This document shows positions 31,066 through 46,443 of a DNA stretch of 64,000 nucleotides, piece after piece. Every line of letters begins with the position of its first letter. The first letter of the stretch is position 1. The DNA is from Haliclystus octoradiatus. Its lineage: Eukaryota > Cnidaria > Staurozoa > Stauromedusae > Haliclystidae. The translations under genes and the position numbers were made by a program. A model generated the notes under the pieces. That model had not been told where the DNA came from. It made no database searches and saw only the letters and a list, made by a program, of their open reading frames with translations. Location of the stretch: positions 380,001 to 444,000 of the forward strand of contig OU744447.1 of the NCBI GenBank assembly GCA_916610825.1, given 5' to 3'.

Positions 31066-32620
31066 ATGTCTAGTTCAGAAGATGAATCGTATGATGACGA
31101 ACAGCCAAACTTAGGAGAATATGAAGGCGAACGAAACGAGAAAGATGAAAGACACGGAAAGGGAAGAGCAAAATTACCCAACGGAGATACTTACGAAGGA
31201 TACTATCAAAATGGTAAACGACATGGCAAAGGAGTCTACAGGTACTACTATAGTGAATATAGGTATAATCAACTGTTCAAGAATTTAGCAGAATACTTTG
31301 AAGGCACGTCTTTTAATGAGAATCTAATGTGTATTACTGCATGTAAGCTATATGTCAACCACCAGGTACTATTATATATACCATAGCTAATCGATGATTC
31401 GCTAAGAAAGAAACATCCCTAATCTTCAATCTTTAATCCTTGCGCCTTGAATCCGATTCTATATTCTACTTAATTCTTCACCTGTAGGTACAAGATAGGT
31501 GGCTTCTACAGAGGAGAGTTTCTGAATGGGAGGAAAGAAGGAAAAGGAAGTTTGTATTTCTTAGATGGTTCGAATTACGAAGGCGATTGGTCTGATAATA
31601 AAAAACATGGCAAAGGAGTGTATACTTATCCAAATGGAGATAGCTATAATGGTGAGTGGTTTGGCGATGAGAGACACGGAGATGGTATCTACCAGTATAA
31701 AGAAACAGGTTCGTAATGCCGAGAAAAACTAAATGATCATATGTCCTCTGCTGCAGTCTCTTACTGCTTGCAGTTCAATTCTCGTATTAAGAATGAAGAT
31801 CATACTGAAAATCATAAATATTACTATGAGCTTGTTGACATTTTATTTTATAACCATGGATGCGAAAGCTCTGTTATATTACAAAATATATCTCGTAAGC
31901 TCAATGGAGCGTTCTGCGAACGTCCACAGAGCGTACTTTGTAGATATCATTAAACGTTCACGGGACGTCCAGGACGGAAGGATGAAAATACACTTTCACG
32001 GAGCGTTCCGTGCATGTTCACTGTTTGCCTAGTATTAATTGGTGGTTTCTATTACGATTAAGAATGGGAAGCATGACTACTTAAACTTTTTACCATTCAG
32101 GATCTCTGTACGAAGGAAGATGGGAGAATGGAAAATGTCGAGGTCAAGGTCAATTGGTTCATTCAAATTTTAGATTCGTCGGTACATTTCAAGAGAATTT
32201 GCCTAAAGGAAATGGCAGGTAGTAATCCACGCACTTACACTATACTATCACTGGGTGAAAATGATCTATACCCTATCATTTCTCATTGACTGTCCTTTCT
32301 CACTACCCAGCGAGATTGATGAAAGTTAAGTTACATGCAACCCGGCAGCAATAAACATTAATTATTATAATTATCATTATTACTAATTTCATTAATTATA
32401 CGTGGCTTATTTATACAATAATTGGCAAAAAGATGAACTGTCTGCTTTACTTGTAATTCATTCTTCTTCTAGATTTCTGTTTGACAACGGGTGTGGTCAG
32501 AAAGGACAATATACGATTGAAGATGAGATAACTGAAGCTGTGACTGAAGATGGAGAACCTGTGATGACCAAAATTGCAAAATGGAAAGCCCATGAAATAT
32601 ATGATTTAATGGAACAATAA
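31066..32620 (+). CDS. RSPH1: Radial spoke head 1-like MORN-repeat protein
   Basis: Four exons: 31066-31241, 31488-31708, 32101-32218 and 32473-32620 (TAA), in phase, 220 residues. The start MSSSEDES is chosen because RSPH1 proteins begin with a short acidic stretch; in-frame ATGs at 31030 and 31057 would add a hydrophobic tail not typical of the family. The segment [20 protein letters not shown] then [20 protein letters not shown] is near-diagnostic. About six MORN repeats follow ([45 protein letters not shown]). The end has the family's IAKWKAHEI segment but lacks the long acidic C-terminal tail of the vertebrate protein. RSPH1 is a scaffold of the radial spoke head in motile 9+2 cilia. The donor GTTCGT after exon 2 is weak. 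Confidence 0.93.
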
Positions 32621-32621
32621 A
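32616..32621 (+). terminator. AATAAA overlapping the RSPH1 stop codon
   Basis: The CAATAAAT sequence contains both the TAA stop (32618-32620) and a canonical poly(A) hexamer. Whether it is used is unknown. No better-placed AATAAA was seen in the next 200 bp. Confidence 0.3.
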
Positions 32622-33953
32622 TTTATAAATAGAACTCGAAAGAGTTAAATAACTGTCTAACTGGTACACGGAGAGCAGATCGACGATCAATCAATTCAAA
32701 TCCTTCTTATATCTAGATATCAAAAGAAGCTTCCGTCATAGCTATAAAAAGAACCCACTCATTTACAGTACATTATGATTTTTTGATTCAGATGATTTTT
32801 ATAATTATTCAAATTGAGAATATAATGAAGCCCCGAATGAAGCGTTTGGACTCGTTTCTAGTGCACGCAGGCTAGTGTACATCAGCTGATACTGTTCAGA
32901 TCACTCTCACAGTACTGATAATTTAAGTACCTTCTCTTATCAAAATCGGGTTCAAATTATCAACATTATCATACTTTGTGCGGATAATCATGAAAGCAGT
33001 TCTATTATTTTTTAAATTTCGAATAGTAGTAGCTAGTTGATCCATACCACTGAAACCGTAGTAGATTTGCACGATGAAGCCTAGAATTAGCCCTGACTCA
33101 ACATTCAAGGCATAGAACGACCTAGTGGTGAAATAGAGAGAAAACGTCTTAATGAAGATAAGTAAGTTTATGTTACTACATATATTATGTGTTATAATGT
33201 AATAATAATAATGATGATATGGTATCTAACAGCGGTTGATATAGTGCTCGATGTCATTTGACAGAGCGTGAATAATAATAATAATGGAGTCAAAGACTAC
33301 GCATTCATTTTCTGTAACTTAAAGTTTCTCGCTTTATGCGATCATCAGACAGATACTATTAATGAAAAATACTTACAATGGTTTTATCTTTACAATTATT
33401 ATGTGTTATTAATGTAAGTGTAAAAATTTAACATTGTATAGAATATCATAGGCATCATATGTTATGTGGGTTAATTTGAATGATTTGCGTCAGAACATGA
33501 TCAGAACTCAGCCCCGGGTAAGAAGTAGCATGGCATATTCATATCTACACAAAATATATTATATGACGATTGTCGAAGGTCTTCATGTTGAATCTTCAAT
33601 CTCATGATTCTCATCACTTTCCGACAAGACCGCCATTTTTTCTGGCTACAAGAAATCTTAAAGTCAAGTCAGAACTATGTAAAGTGTGAGATGCTATCAG
33701 ATGTGGTCAAAGTATCAGACGGGACAAGGTGCTACTTTGCGTGATGGACCTGCAGCCCGTTGAATATTGTTCTTACCTTATTACCTAACAGAACAGGTAA
33801 AACTAATATCATATCCATTGATCTCCTTCCCGGCGATGATAATATTGAACATGAGGCTATGTCGCCCATAATGCCTTGCGTCTCACATGGAGCTTTCTCT
33901 TTCGTGAATTGGCTTATTTCTCGAAGCCTTTTTATCAAATCCCAGCAAAAAAC
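32622..33953. other. RSPH1-RPS28 intergenic region, including the RPS28 promoter
   Basis: No gene is seen. At 33290-33350 lies a solo arm with the core GTAACTTAAAGTTTCTCGC followed by TTTATGCGATCATCAGACAG, related to the foldback family. The 5' flank of RPS28 has pyrimidine tracts (CTTTCTCTTTC near 33893, CCTTTTTATC near 33928) that could include a TOP-type transcription start. Confidence 0.45.
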
Positions 33954-36774
<2,821 letters not shown>

Positions 36775-36817
36775 CGTTTTCTACAAAGTGGATCAAATTG
36801 ACATGTGATATTTGCCA

Positions 36818-36823
36818 AATAAA
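36818..36823 (+). terminator. RPS28 poly(A) signal
   Basis: AATAAA 44 bp after the RPS28 stop in exon 4, followed by T-rich and GTGTGTTG sequence. It supports exon 4 as the real 3' end. Confidence 0.75.
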
Positions 36824-37569
36824 CAGTTGACCTTATACTCATTCATAGTGTGTTGATTTGTCTTGAAGCTCCCAGTTCAGCATTTTATTAGTTATATTAG
36901 CTGTTGGATAATTGTCATTTGTGACATTATTTGAATAGAAAGCAGTTATATTGTAAATTATGACGGGTATTTTGGATTGGCATATTTAAATGAAACCTCA
37001 GCCTACAGCTGGCCTGCGTGCACTTTACACTTTCGTTAAGATAGGTTTTTTTTTTTTTTTGCGTTTTAGGTTTTAGTCTGCATGCAGGATACCTACAATT
37101 ATGTTCTGCATGTTTGTTTCAAAATGTTTGCAGTCAATGCCCTTGACATGTCCGTCATTGCTTGTTGACGACTATTGTATTTCATCTTTTAGTTGAATGA
37201 GCATGCATGATTCATTTGTCATCGAATGATTATGACTAAATAAGGTTACTACCATTGACAAGATTGAAAATATAATTAGCAACAGTCAAATACAATCGAT
37301 GTATAAACCATTCAGCAAATGATAGAATGGGTTGAGTTTGATTGGAGGGCATGCCTAATTAGACAAGATGTACTACTAACTCTATAGATGTGTCGTCGTC
37401 ATCAGGATTTTCTCGAGAAGAACATTATTTCTTCAGATGTTTCATTGGTTACTGCAAACCGTTACACTTTCGTTAAGATAGGTTTTAGTCTGCACGCAGG
37501 CTAGGTCGTGGTGATTTATCTTATACATTATCTTCATATCGAAAGGGGCACAGTATTCCCTAATTTGCA

Positions 37570-37581
37570 TTTGGCGGGAAA
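37570..37581 (+). promoter_or_regulatory. E2F-type site upstream of ASF1
   Basis: TTTGGCGGGAAA matches the E2F consensus TTTSSCGSSAAA, 225 bp upstream of the ASF1 start. Weaker GC-box-like E2F half-sites TTCGCGCC (37612) and TTTGGCGCTC (37630) follow. ASF1 is an S-phase gene and is an E2F target in other animals. Confidence 0.65.
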
Positions 37582-37805
37582 GGACTGGGCTTTATAATCA
37601 AAAGAGCTCAGTTCGCGCCATTTTGATGTTTTGGCGCTCAGAAAGTTTTAGTTTCTCTTAAAAGCGGATAAGAAATTTGTTTAGTCTCGTGAATTGACAT
37701 ATTTTTTATTTTTTTTGTTCAATATTTTCATACTAGCTGCTGTGAAGGTGGAGGAGTAAATAGTTATATTATATTTGTATTCATATAGTCGTGCTACCTA
37801 GAAGA

Positions 37806-40800
37806 ATGGCTAAGGTCAGGATTACAAATGTTTCTGTTCTCGACAATCCTTCACCGTTTTTCAATCCATTTCAATTTCAAATTACTTTTGAATGTTGCGA
37901 AGACATCACCAATGGTAAGTTTGCATATTTAAGCTGGTAGTTAAATTTACTAAACGCCTTCAATATGCATGGCTTTTGAAATATGGGAGATGATCGAAGC
38001 AGCGCCTGACATTTCATGTTCTGAATCGTAGCCTGAAGGTAAAACACAGCCTTTTTGTTTTAGTTTAGGCCTAGTGGAATGCGTTCAGACTGGCCCAGAC
38101 GTGTTTGCTTGGTTGACTTGATAGAAAACAAAGAGCAGTGAACATTTTTCAGTTTGCTTTCGTTCACTTTGCCTCCTTTTGCAGCTGATCCTAGAACCTC
38201 TAATTATTGATTTAATTCCTGATTCCAGTTATCTATCCTGAGGCATCCTGTCCAGTACTCAGAGTACAGAAGAGCCGTTCCCAAGATAATATTTCAAAAA
38301 ATAACACTTTTTGCTCGCAATGAATGGTCGAATGGAAAAGTAGATGAAACAGTATTGGGTGCTCCCTAGATCTCTTCTAAAATCCTCTTTTGAAATATTG
38401 CCTCCTGTCCTGTTACTCCGTCACACTTGGTTGACAGGGCAAGATGATTACCTTATTGAAGCAGTACATATTAATTTATCCGAACTTAAATCTATACTTA
38501 AGGGGATTAATTTAGCATTAAAATGGAATTTAAAAATACTCCACTTGAAGACTGATTCAGCAACTGTTTACAAATGGGTCAAATCTGCATTAACTGGCAG
38601 TAGCTGTATTAAGCCGAAATGTTAGTTCGAAGAAGATTATCAATAATACAACAACTAATTGAGGAATATATGTTAACTGTTAATATCACATTAGTTAAAT
38701 CTGAAGAAAATCTGTCAGACGAGTAAATATTGTAGTAAGATTACAAAGGATAAGACACAGTAACGACAACGCTTCCTGATCTACGCACTGAGTAATGAAT
38801 TTTATAAGACTTTACAATTGAGAGTTAATGACTAAAAAGCCTCGCACACATGTGCGCCTCGTTTTATGCATGACTATTAATATAACATTACACTTATAAT
38901 TGTGGCTTCCCTGTATGATTCTTACTAGGTTGGCATGGCAGAAGAAAAACAGGCCATTTGATGTTCATGAACTGTTATTAAGATTTTTGCAAGGGCTGAA
39001 ATTTCGTGCTTGAGATGTGTTAAATCTGTTTCGCAATTCTGTAAACTACGACGTTGTATTCTGCAGAGCTTCCAATCTTTGGAGTCTCAAAATAGGAAGG
39101 CTAGGGTGCCAAAGGCAGATTGTCAAGTACGGATCAAAGTGAGAACACCTAAAATTTTTGAGCAGTTATGCCTAAATAACAGTTAATGCTGCAATCTGAT
39201 CGAATTTTAGCAGAGAGGGTTGGAAGCTCTGATTCTGTCCACTCTCTTTTGCCTCTGCCCTTGGTCACCTGTCAACATGTGAGTCAAATTTATGTCTACA
39301 CCCAAATATATCTCATGTCCTGCCTTTTGTCATGTTCCATCTATAAGAAATCCTTCAACCCGTAAATTACAAGTTAAATGTCATATTGAATTGATATTTC
39401 AGACGTTGAATGGAAAATCATTTATGTTGGCTCAGCAGAAAGTGAATCTCATGATCAAGTGTTGGATACCGTTTTAGTCGGACCGATACCAGAAGGCAGG
39501 CACATGTTTGTATTCCAGGTAAGCACTTCAACAAGATATTGATGGAAAAGGCCTTGATGTATACCAAATACGGGACATTTGGTAGCAAGATCACCAACCG
39601 TTACACTGTGCTGGTAATGATATTTGAAAACCATCATTGAAGAGCTGTCACAATCATTGAATAGTGCATCAGATCCAACTCACTAATAGAATGACGACAG
39701 ACACCAAAAAGGGTATTAAATACCAGTCATAGACCAACAGGTCAATGCAAAAGGCGAGAAATTCGATTGGTCAAACATCGGTCAATTCTAAAGCTGCTTT
39801 CTTACCGTTATGATGTAAAGACACACACCGCACCGAGACGTCAACAACACACATGCTTTCTAATTGATATCTAGACATATTGTTGACATAATTATCATTT
39901 ACACGCAGTGCACGTGTGCCAGCGATTCACTCAGTCTGTTTTTTCAATTGTTGGAGATTTCTTTTCCAGGCAGCTGCGCCAGACCCAAAGCGAATACCAT
40001 TACAAGATGCTGTTGGTGTAACTGTGGTATTATTAACGTGTTCATTCAAAGGAAATGAATTTGTACGCATTGGCTATTTTGTAAATTGCGAGTATGGTGA
40101 TCCAGAATTAAAAGAAAACCCACCTTCATCACCAATATTTGAACAGGTGATATTTTATCTATTTTATTCAGTAATTCACAACAACCATTACTGAGTTGTG
40201 GATATAATTTATGCATTACTTCACATTAATATTCAGTTCATTGTTCATTGTGGCAGACACAGGGCCAGGGTCCAACGATCCTAGATTCAGGAAGGTTAAT
40301 GAAAATTCAGGAGAAATTTGATATTTTTAATGATTTATTGGTCAAACATCAACAAATATAATCAGAAGGATGCCTCTAGGATTCCAAAATGCTGAACCTT
40401 TTGTCTGATCCTGCTCGTAGCTATGGCAAAGTCTTTTGATTTAATGACAGTTGATGTTTTGTGACAGTATGTGAACCAAGATGTAAATAATTTTCCCAAT
40501 TTCATAATTCACACGTTGGTTCACGTACCCTGTGTGGCTGAAATAATGCTACCTATGCTACCTTATACCCTGTGTGGCTGAAATAATGCTACCTATGCTA
40601 CCTTAGTACAACAAGGTGTTTTTTTCTCTGTCAGTGAATTGAACTCATTTGGATTTCAACTACAAACTGTAAATAGTAATAATAACTTTTATTTTTTGTT
40701 GACCAGCCACACATCGGTGTCAGGGTTCAGTGAAAATAGGTACCCTGAGCAATCCATGATTTCTGAAGGAAATTGGTATTTTTCTGATTAATGGGTAATT

Positions 40801-40989
40801 CGTAACTCAATAATTATTCCGAAGACATTTTTAAATGTTTTGTTATTCCGTTTCGAAAGAATAAATTTGTCACAGTTACCAATCTGTTGTACCTATCTGA
40901 TAGTACTTCAAATTTCTTTATTTTAGCTTCAAAGAAATATTTTAGAGTCAGAGCCACGTGTAACACGATTTAATGTCTCTTGGGATTAA
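37806..40989 (+). CDS. ASF1: Histone H3-H4 chaperone ASF1, core-only form
   Basis: Exons 37806-37914, 39403-39518, 39970-40146 and 40927-40989 (TAA) join in phase to give 154 residues. The sequence follows the ASF1 immunoglobulin-like core throughout: MAKVRITNVSVLDNPSPFFN, PFQFQITFECCEDI, DVEWKIIYVGSAESESHDQV, GPIPEGRHMFVFQ, DAVGVTVVLLTCSFKG, FVRIGYFVNCEY and EPRVTRFNVSWD. The acidic patch residues facing H3 (including the D in QDAVGV) and the strand binding the H4 tail are present. The protein stops right after the core, where human ASF1A/B continue into a phosphorylated tail to about 200 residues. Intron 1 carries a retrotransposon fragment. Confidence 0.95.
38290..38745 (+). pseudogene. 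Decayed retrotransposon pol fragment (RNase H region) in ASF1 intron 1
   Basis: The frame 38344-38625 contains INLSELKSILKGINLALKWN followed by LHLKTDSATVYKWV, the order of an LTR-retrotransposon RNase H domain with its TDSA active-site motif. After stops and a shift, LVKSEENLSD resembles the HQN-like segment that follows it. There are several stops, no intact gag or integrase and no LTRs nearby. It is dead and intronic. Confidence 0.6.
40255..40425. repeat. Dispersed repeat, inverted partner of 17955-18125
   Basis: Contains ATCCTAGATTCAGGAAGGTT, AAAATTCAGGAGAAATTTGA and CCTTTTGTCTGATCC, the reverse-complement order of the copy in the MED8 intron. It lies in ASF1 intron 3. Confidence 0.55.
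40526..40605. repeat. Perfect 40-bp tandem duplication in ASF1 intron 3
   Basis: TACCCTGTGTGGCTGAAATA and the next 20 bases are repeated once with no mismatch, suggesting a recent duplication. Confidence 0.95.
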
Positions 40990-42338
40990 AAATATAAATA
41001 ACTTGAATATGAATAATGAACAGTTGTTTGGTATCGGTCAGCTGTATTATTGAAAGTTCAACTTTAAAAACAATATATTATCAAGCAGAACTGATGTGCT
41101 ACTGAAATAGACAAATAAAGTTGTGATAATAGCCAATCAAACTATCATTTATATCAGAGATAAATGTGTTAATATAAGAACTTCTACGCAAGGAAAATAA
41201 TAAATTATTTTGATGTAATTATATAATTATTATTGTTATAGCTCAAAGTTAATAAATAAAAACACTTGTATAAATAATTATATTCCAATACTTTTGGAAA
41301 TAAAAACTTTGGGCTCAACTACAAAATTTAGTTTTGTTGAATCGTCAAGGCTGTTAGCCTGCTTGTAGACTTGACTTCGTAGATGCACCAAACCTGAGCT
41401 AGTGGTCAGCATCCTGTCTTTAACGGTCACTTGCGCAACACTAACTGTTTCACATGACCATGTTCCATGGCTGTTTTGCGCAAGTTATCAAATGTACTAT
41501 ATATTACAAACGTTTCACTTTCTTTTCAAATCAGTGGATCGGTGACAGGGTTTGAATTTAGCTGTTTGAAACTTTAGATGGCTAAAAAGGCACTGTTTGA
41601 CACGGGGGTGAAGCATCGGACACACTCTTGTTTTAATAGAAATCGACTTGGTAGAAATGTATTGTTCTGTTACTGAAGTTAATCCCATATAAATGTCCGT
41701 TTTCCTGTCCAATTTACCTTCCATTACATGTTAATATAGTAATTAGTCCACCTGAAAAAAGTTGTATTTAATTACTCGAAAGGTTCTGAATAAGAATGAT
41801 GATGACAAACTGTCATCAAATGTAGCCAATCATATTGCTTCATTGGATGACGTAGATCATTGAGCAACCAGTCAGAATAAAAACGTCAAATAACTTGTTT
41901 CTACTGCAGTTAATTAATAATAATGCATTCACTTACGATTATCTACGTGAGGCAATGAAATGATCAGTGATGATAACGTTGTCGTCAAAACTATTCTACA
42001 GAAATCAGTAAGACATTTTGAACATACGTTTAAGACATCTGCCAAATGTCTTTCATCTTTAAGAGGATTATAACAAATATTTTACAGGAAATAATTGAAT
42101 TTCAGAAAAAGTTCGTTTAAAAATCATTAAAAGACATTCAACGAATTTGAATTTAAGATATCATTTTATGCTACCACATTTAATTAATGTATATTCGCTA
42201 TATTCGTGAAATTAATGCTGGGATGTTGTTAATTAATTAATGGAACTCAATCCATGATAACCAATTAAATGCCTTTGAATATGAAGATTGGAATTTACAA
42301 TTAATATATACACTGTTATACAGTACATGAATTATGAA

Positions 42339-42503
42339 TAGTAGATCAAAGATCACGAGTTTACTCCGTTACTCTGAGTTTCGCGTAAAGACACTCTTCA
42401 GAGTCTTCAGTTGAAGTCTTCAGAAGTTTTATTATATCAATTGAAAATCGTCTTTTAGCGAAACTCTGAGTAACGGAGTAAACTTATAATCTTTGATCTA
42501 CTA
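42339..42503. repeat. 165-bp foldback element
   Basis: The arms TAGTAGATCAAAGATCACGA plus GTTTACTCCGTTACTCTGAG and TTTCGCG (left), and their complement ending at 42503 (right), flank a loop rich in AGTCTTCAG. A related right end, AAACTTGTGATCTTTGATCT, occurs near 29523 and a left part, GACTCTGAGTTTCGCGC, near 27667, inside the 4.4-kb transposon. Confidence 0.85.
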
Positions 42504-42564
42504 TTTATATCGCTCTGCTTTTATCATTGAACACTTAAATTGATGTTCTGCCCATACAATTTAT

Positions 42565-42660
42565 TTTTCTGTAACTTGAAAAAGTTTCGTGCTTTATGCG
42601 ATCATTATGGGTATCGGCTATCGGCATAGCATCATAGCATCTGTCTGATGATCGCGACTG
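42565..42660. repeat. Foldback-family remnant
   Basis: CTGTAACTTGAAAAAGTTTC and GTGCTTTATGCGATCAT, then CTGTCTGATGATCGC in opposite sense near 42640, match the element near 33310 (CTGTAACTTAAAGTTTCTCG, TTTATGCGATCATCAGACAG). Confidence 0.6.
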
Positions 42661-45600
42661 CTATTATTGATACCATATCAGTATTTATAATATAAAATAA
42701 AATATTGGCAATTGAATAGCAGTGTAATAGAGTATTTATTTTCCGATGATCGTTCGTTTAATAACCTGGAGCTACAACCAAATAAAGAGTCTTTCTTTAC
42801 CTTCTCATTGTTACAATTAATTAATATATATATATACAGTTTATAGAAAGTAATAAATTAATTCTTAACGAAGATCTCTCTCTAGAAATCGTAACGAAGT
42901 TAATGAGCCATAGTTAATGGCCAGCAATATAAGATGATATACACATATCCTAATATGGCTAATTTGAGTCTCGTTGTAAAACTTTCAATGTAAGAGGAAG
43001 CTGAAACAATCTATATCAGTATGGCTGCAACAATTGCCGAGGCCTGATAATTCTCAGTGTCATGCGAAATCGAGTTTGATAATTGTTTTATTATTAATCC
43101 ATACCTTGATTAACCCCATGAAATATTCAAGAACAACTGCGTTTTGAGAAATATTGCGAATACATCGCAACAAGTTTGTTTAAATATGTCTTCATAATTT
43201 AGAGACTTTAACGCTATCAACTTGATTAAATGAAGACTTCTTTGCATTTCGCTGTCCTCTTTCTAATTATTCGTATTTGTTTCTATAATAAACTTGACAA
43301 TTCTGGCTTCTGTATTGTAGTAAATCTTTATTTTGAAAAGTCAAAACTTTGTAAAAAAAGAGTTTTTCTATCACCTCAGTCTTGAAACCTTGGAGATGCT
43401 ATTGTCGCGACCTAATTGTCTCGAGCTCTACCCTATTGTCTCAGATTATTACGTCACGTTCGAAGACACTAGGAATTGTCGATGTTCGATTAACCAATAG
43501 GAAGCAAGAAAACGTTCGAAAAAACTTGCCATTAATAATAACAACCGTTAACATGATGCGCATTATGCATGCCTTAATATAATGATTATTTTAACATTAT
43601 ATATACAAATAATTTACACAATTGAAAAACCAAACTTAGGACCTATATACACATTAAAAAGATATAATGTTAGTATTGCAAGTGTATCGAGCTTATATAG
43701 TCTTAATTATAATCATTCCATTTATCGTTTGACAAGGTTTCCTGTTACAATTTGAAATTGTGAATTGGTTGATGATATGTTTTGAAAAGAATTTCAGAGC
43801 TCGAAATTAACCAATTTGGTCCTGCATCATCCTAGGTTCCCAACGTACAATATCTCAAATCTCTTGAACTTTCTCGGTAGCTCCGACTGATCAAATCGGC
43901 CTTCTAAAGAATATTCACGGGAAAATAAATTAGTATCAAATCAGTGAATCCCAGTTACCAAAAGTTTGCGATGGAGTCATTCCTTTACTGAATGTTACAT
44001 GGACCAAATAAAAATGAACAGTTTCTCATCAAAACGAGTTCAAAAAGTAAATGAGGCAGGAGGAGGTCTTTATTTCCATTTGTTTTTCTTTTTTGTGGCA
44101 ATGTAAAATATACAATTTCAGTCTTGATAAATAATTATATAACTGTTATGATTTGTTATAAATGTGTCTTGTTTTGACTGGAGACCATTCCAATCCCATT
44201 GTCCTTGCACAACTAATTAATATAGTAGTAGTATTTTAAAATTGGCTGAATAAAAACACATTCTCAAGGTTTATACTATGTAATAAGTCACCTGTATTCT
44301 GAATAGCGATCACCCATTTAGTTTACATTGCAGTACAGTTGTGGACTACATAATTATACGCATATATAAAGTCAGCAATTTTATTTGTTCAATTTCGCTT
44401 GGAAGCAACAACACATTAAGTTCTATTTCCATTTCGCTATTTCATTTACATCATTTACTTTCACAATATCTGCAACTTGGTTTTCACAACAGCTGGATCA
44501 TGTATATACTCAATTTTACATCAGAATAGAAACCAGTTTTAACGCAGATCCTGGAAAGGCAGTGGTATCGTTTATATTTAGTGATCTTGAAAACCATCAA
44601 GCTATGGTATCGAAATTTAGATCACAATTATCTCACAATTGTTCAGCTACTTTAAAATCCGCCCACTAGCATTTGTGTTGTCTGGATTTCCAGTTTCATG
44701 GACTTGCAAGTAGCTCATTTTTATTGTACAAGATTTCTGATGTAAGATAATTAAAGTAATGTAATATGTATAAATATAACTTCTTAAATGAAGAAGAATT
44801 GCAAATTGCAAATACGGATGTGATTACAGCATAACGAAGTTTGTAAAAAAGTGATGCGGCTGAAACTGAAATTAACACGTCTTATCGGCGCAAAAATTCA
44901 TTTTAATTCAGATTTAATCAGAAGAAAGTTCAAATTCTTGCATCAGATTTGGAGAAAATGAAAACATCATGAATGTCATCTCTGCAATGTCGAATACGCG
45001 GTCGAATACGCGGAACTCTTCCGCACAGTAAGGGGAGACTAAATTTAGTCGTCTAGTTTAACTATCTGACTAAGTATCTAAATAATAGATAGACAAATGA
45101 TTTCTAGGTATTTAATGAAAGACAGTACATATGCGCGACTGCGGACATAAATTCAATTCTGTTAATTATTTGAATTTGCAAACAGTTATATTTAAGTTTC
45201 CATTCTTTACAAAATGATAGATCGATAAACCACAAGGGAAGTTTATTACAATAAATGTACATAATCCATGCCTTGGAATTACGGTAATAATTAGCATTTT
45301 AATTGCACTATAATTTATCTTTTTAGTATTTCAATAATGGTTTCCAGACACAGATTAATCAAAACTTATAGTATCTAATATCCAATGTCTGAGTTTTAAA
45401 TTAACTTTAAAATTATCTTCGTAAGTTGGATAAATGAACGTGGGAGGAAGAAGTCCTGCGTGATTAAACAACACAGTATATTTATTAGCCTCATGTATTT
45501 AACTGTAACAATTTCCTTAGACGCAATCGTGAATTTAAATCCCTTCAGCTCTGCTCCGGGGAAACGAACATGACATCGCAAACAAGCAGCTACAGCAAGG

Positions 45601-46410
45601 GGCGGGGGCTTTCTTGTCTACCAATAAATCCCCGCGCTTCTCTAGGTGACACAAGGGTCGCATATAGCACATGTAAAACGCGGGTTTTAAGGATGTGACA
45701 TTCATTTATATATTCCTATAGCCGCGCGCCCCTTAACATTTTTTTTAATGTTGTTCTCTTACGGTGGGGCGATCAGGTGGGCTAATATGAATATGAATAG
45801 GTGAATATGCCGGGCTATCAATAGACGGTCTCTTCAGACGCGATGAAATTAAGCGTCGTTTATAAGCCATGTGCCAGTTGTCTCATCTGATAAGGATCTC
45901 GAAATGTGTGTCGTTATCAGCATTCGATGGTGTATCCATCTATGTTAAGCCTCGTAATCAGCTCATCACAGCGAGGCCTTTTTATTTTGATACATTGTGT
46001 ATAAGCAGAAGGCGTTCCATAGTTGTCAGATTATAATTTGAGATTGAAACAAATAAAATTTAAAAAATAGTGTACTTATTGGATGGCAGAAGCAGAAATC
46101 TCATCAATAAAGGAACATCAAACATATTAATAAAGATTAATAATTACGTTTATTCTATAATGGAAAACCAATTAAAATTTATAATCAGATAATTTTGCTT
46201 CAGTTTGAACACAAAATAGATCAATATTTTATTACATTAAACTAGAGAGCATCATACTAAATTTGATGTAAACAATACGAAGCCTGACCCTAACAACATT
46301 TTGTATGGCATTAAACGGATCAAAAATCGTATCTTGTTGTAAAATTTGAAAGGAACGCGTCCTTCTGTGTACGACCAGTCTCGTCCAGACTAAGACAGCC
46401 ACGGTCGCAA

Positions 46411-46417
46411 TATAAAA
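46411..46417 (+). promoter_or_regulatory. Possible TATA box just before the ETS open frame
   Basis: TATAAAA begins 33 bp before the ATG at 46444. If it is used, the 5' UTR would be only a few bases. Alternatively 46444 is inside an exon that continues upstream, as the frame is open to about 46390. Confidence 0.25.
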
Positions 46418-46443
46418 CCACTGCCGTCGTAGCGGGCATTGTA

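Larger units (their letters stand above)
40990..46410. other. Gene-poor interval between ASF1 and the ETS gene
   Basis: 5.4 kb of AT-rich sequence. All frames are short (under 100 codons) and lack family features. It contains foldback elements near 42339 and 42565. Less AT-rich patches near 45590-45720 and 45760-45990 could be regulatory sequence or upstream non-coding exons of the ETS gene. I looked for a Pointed (PNT) domain exon here and did not find one. Confidence 0.5.
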
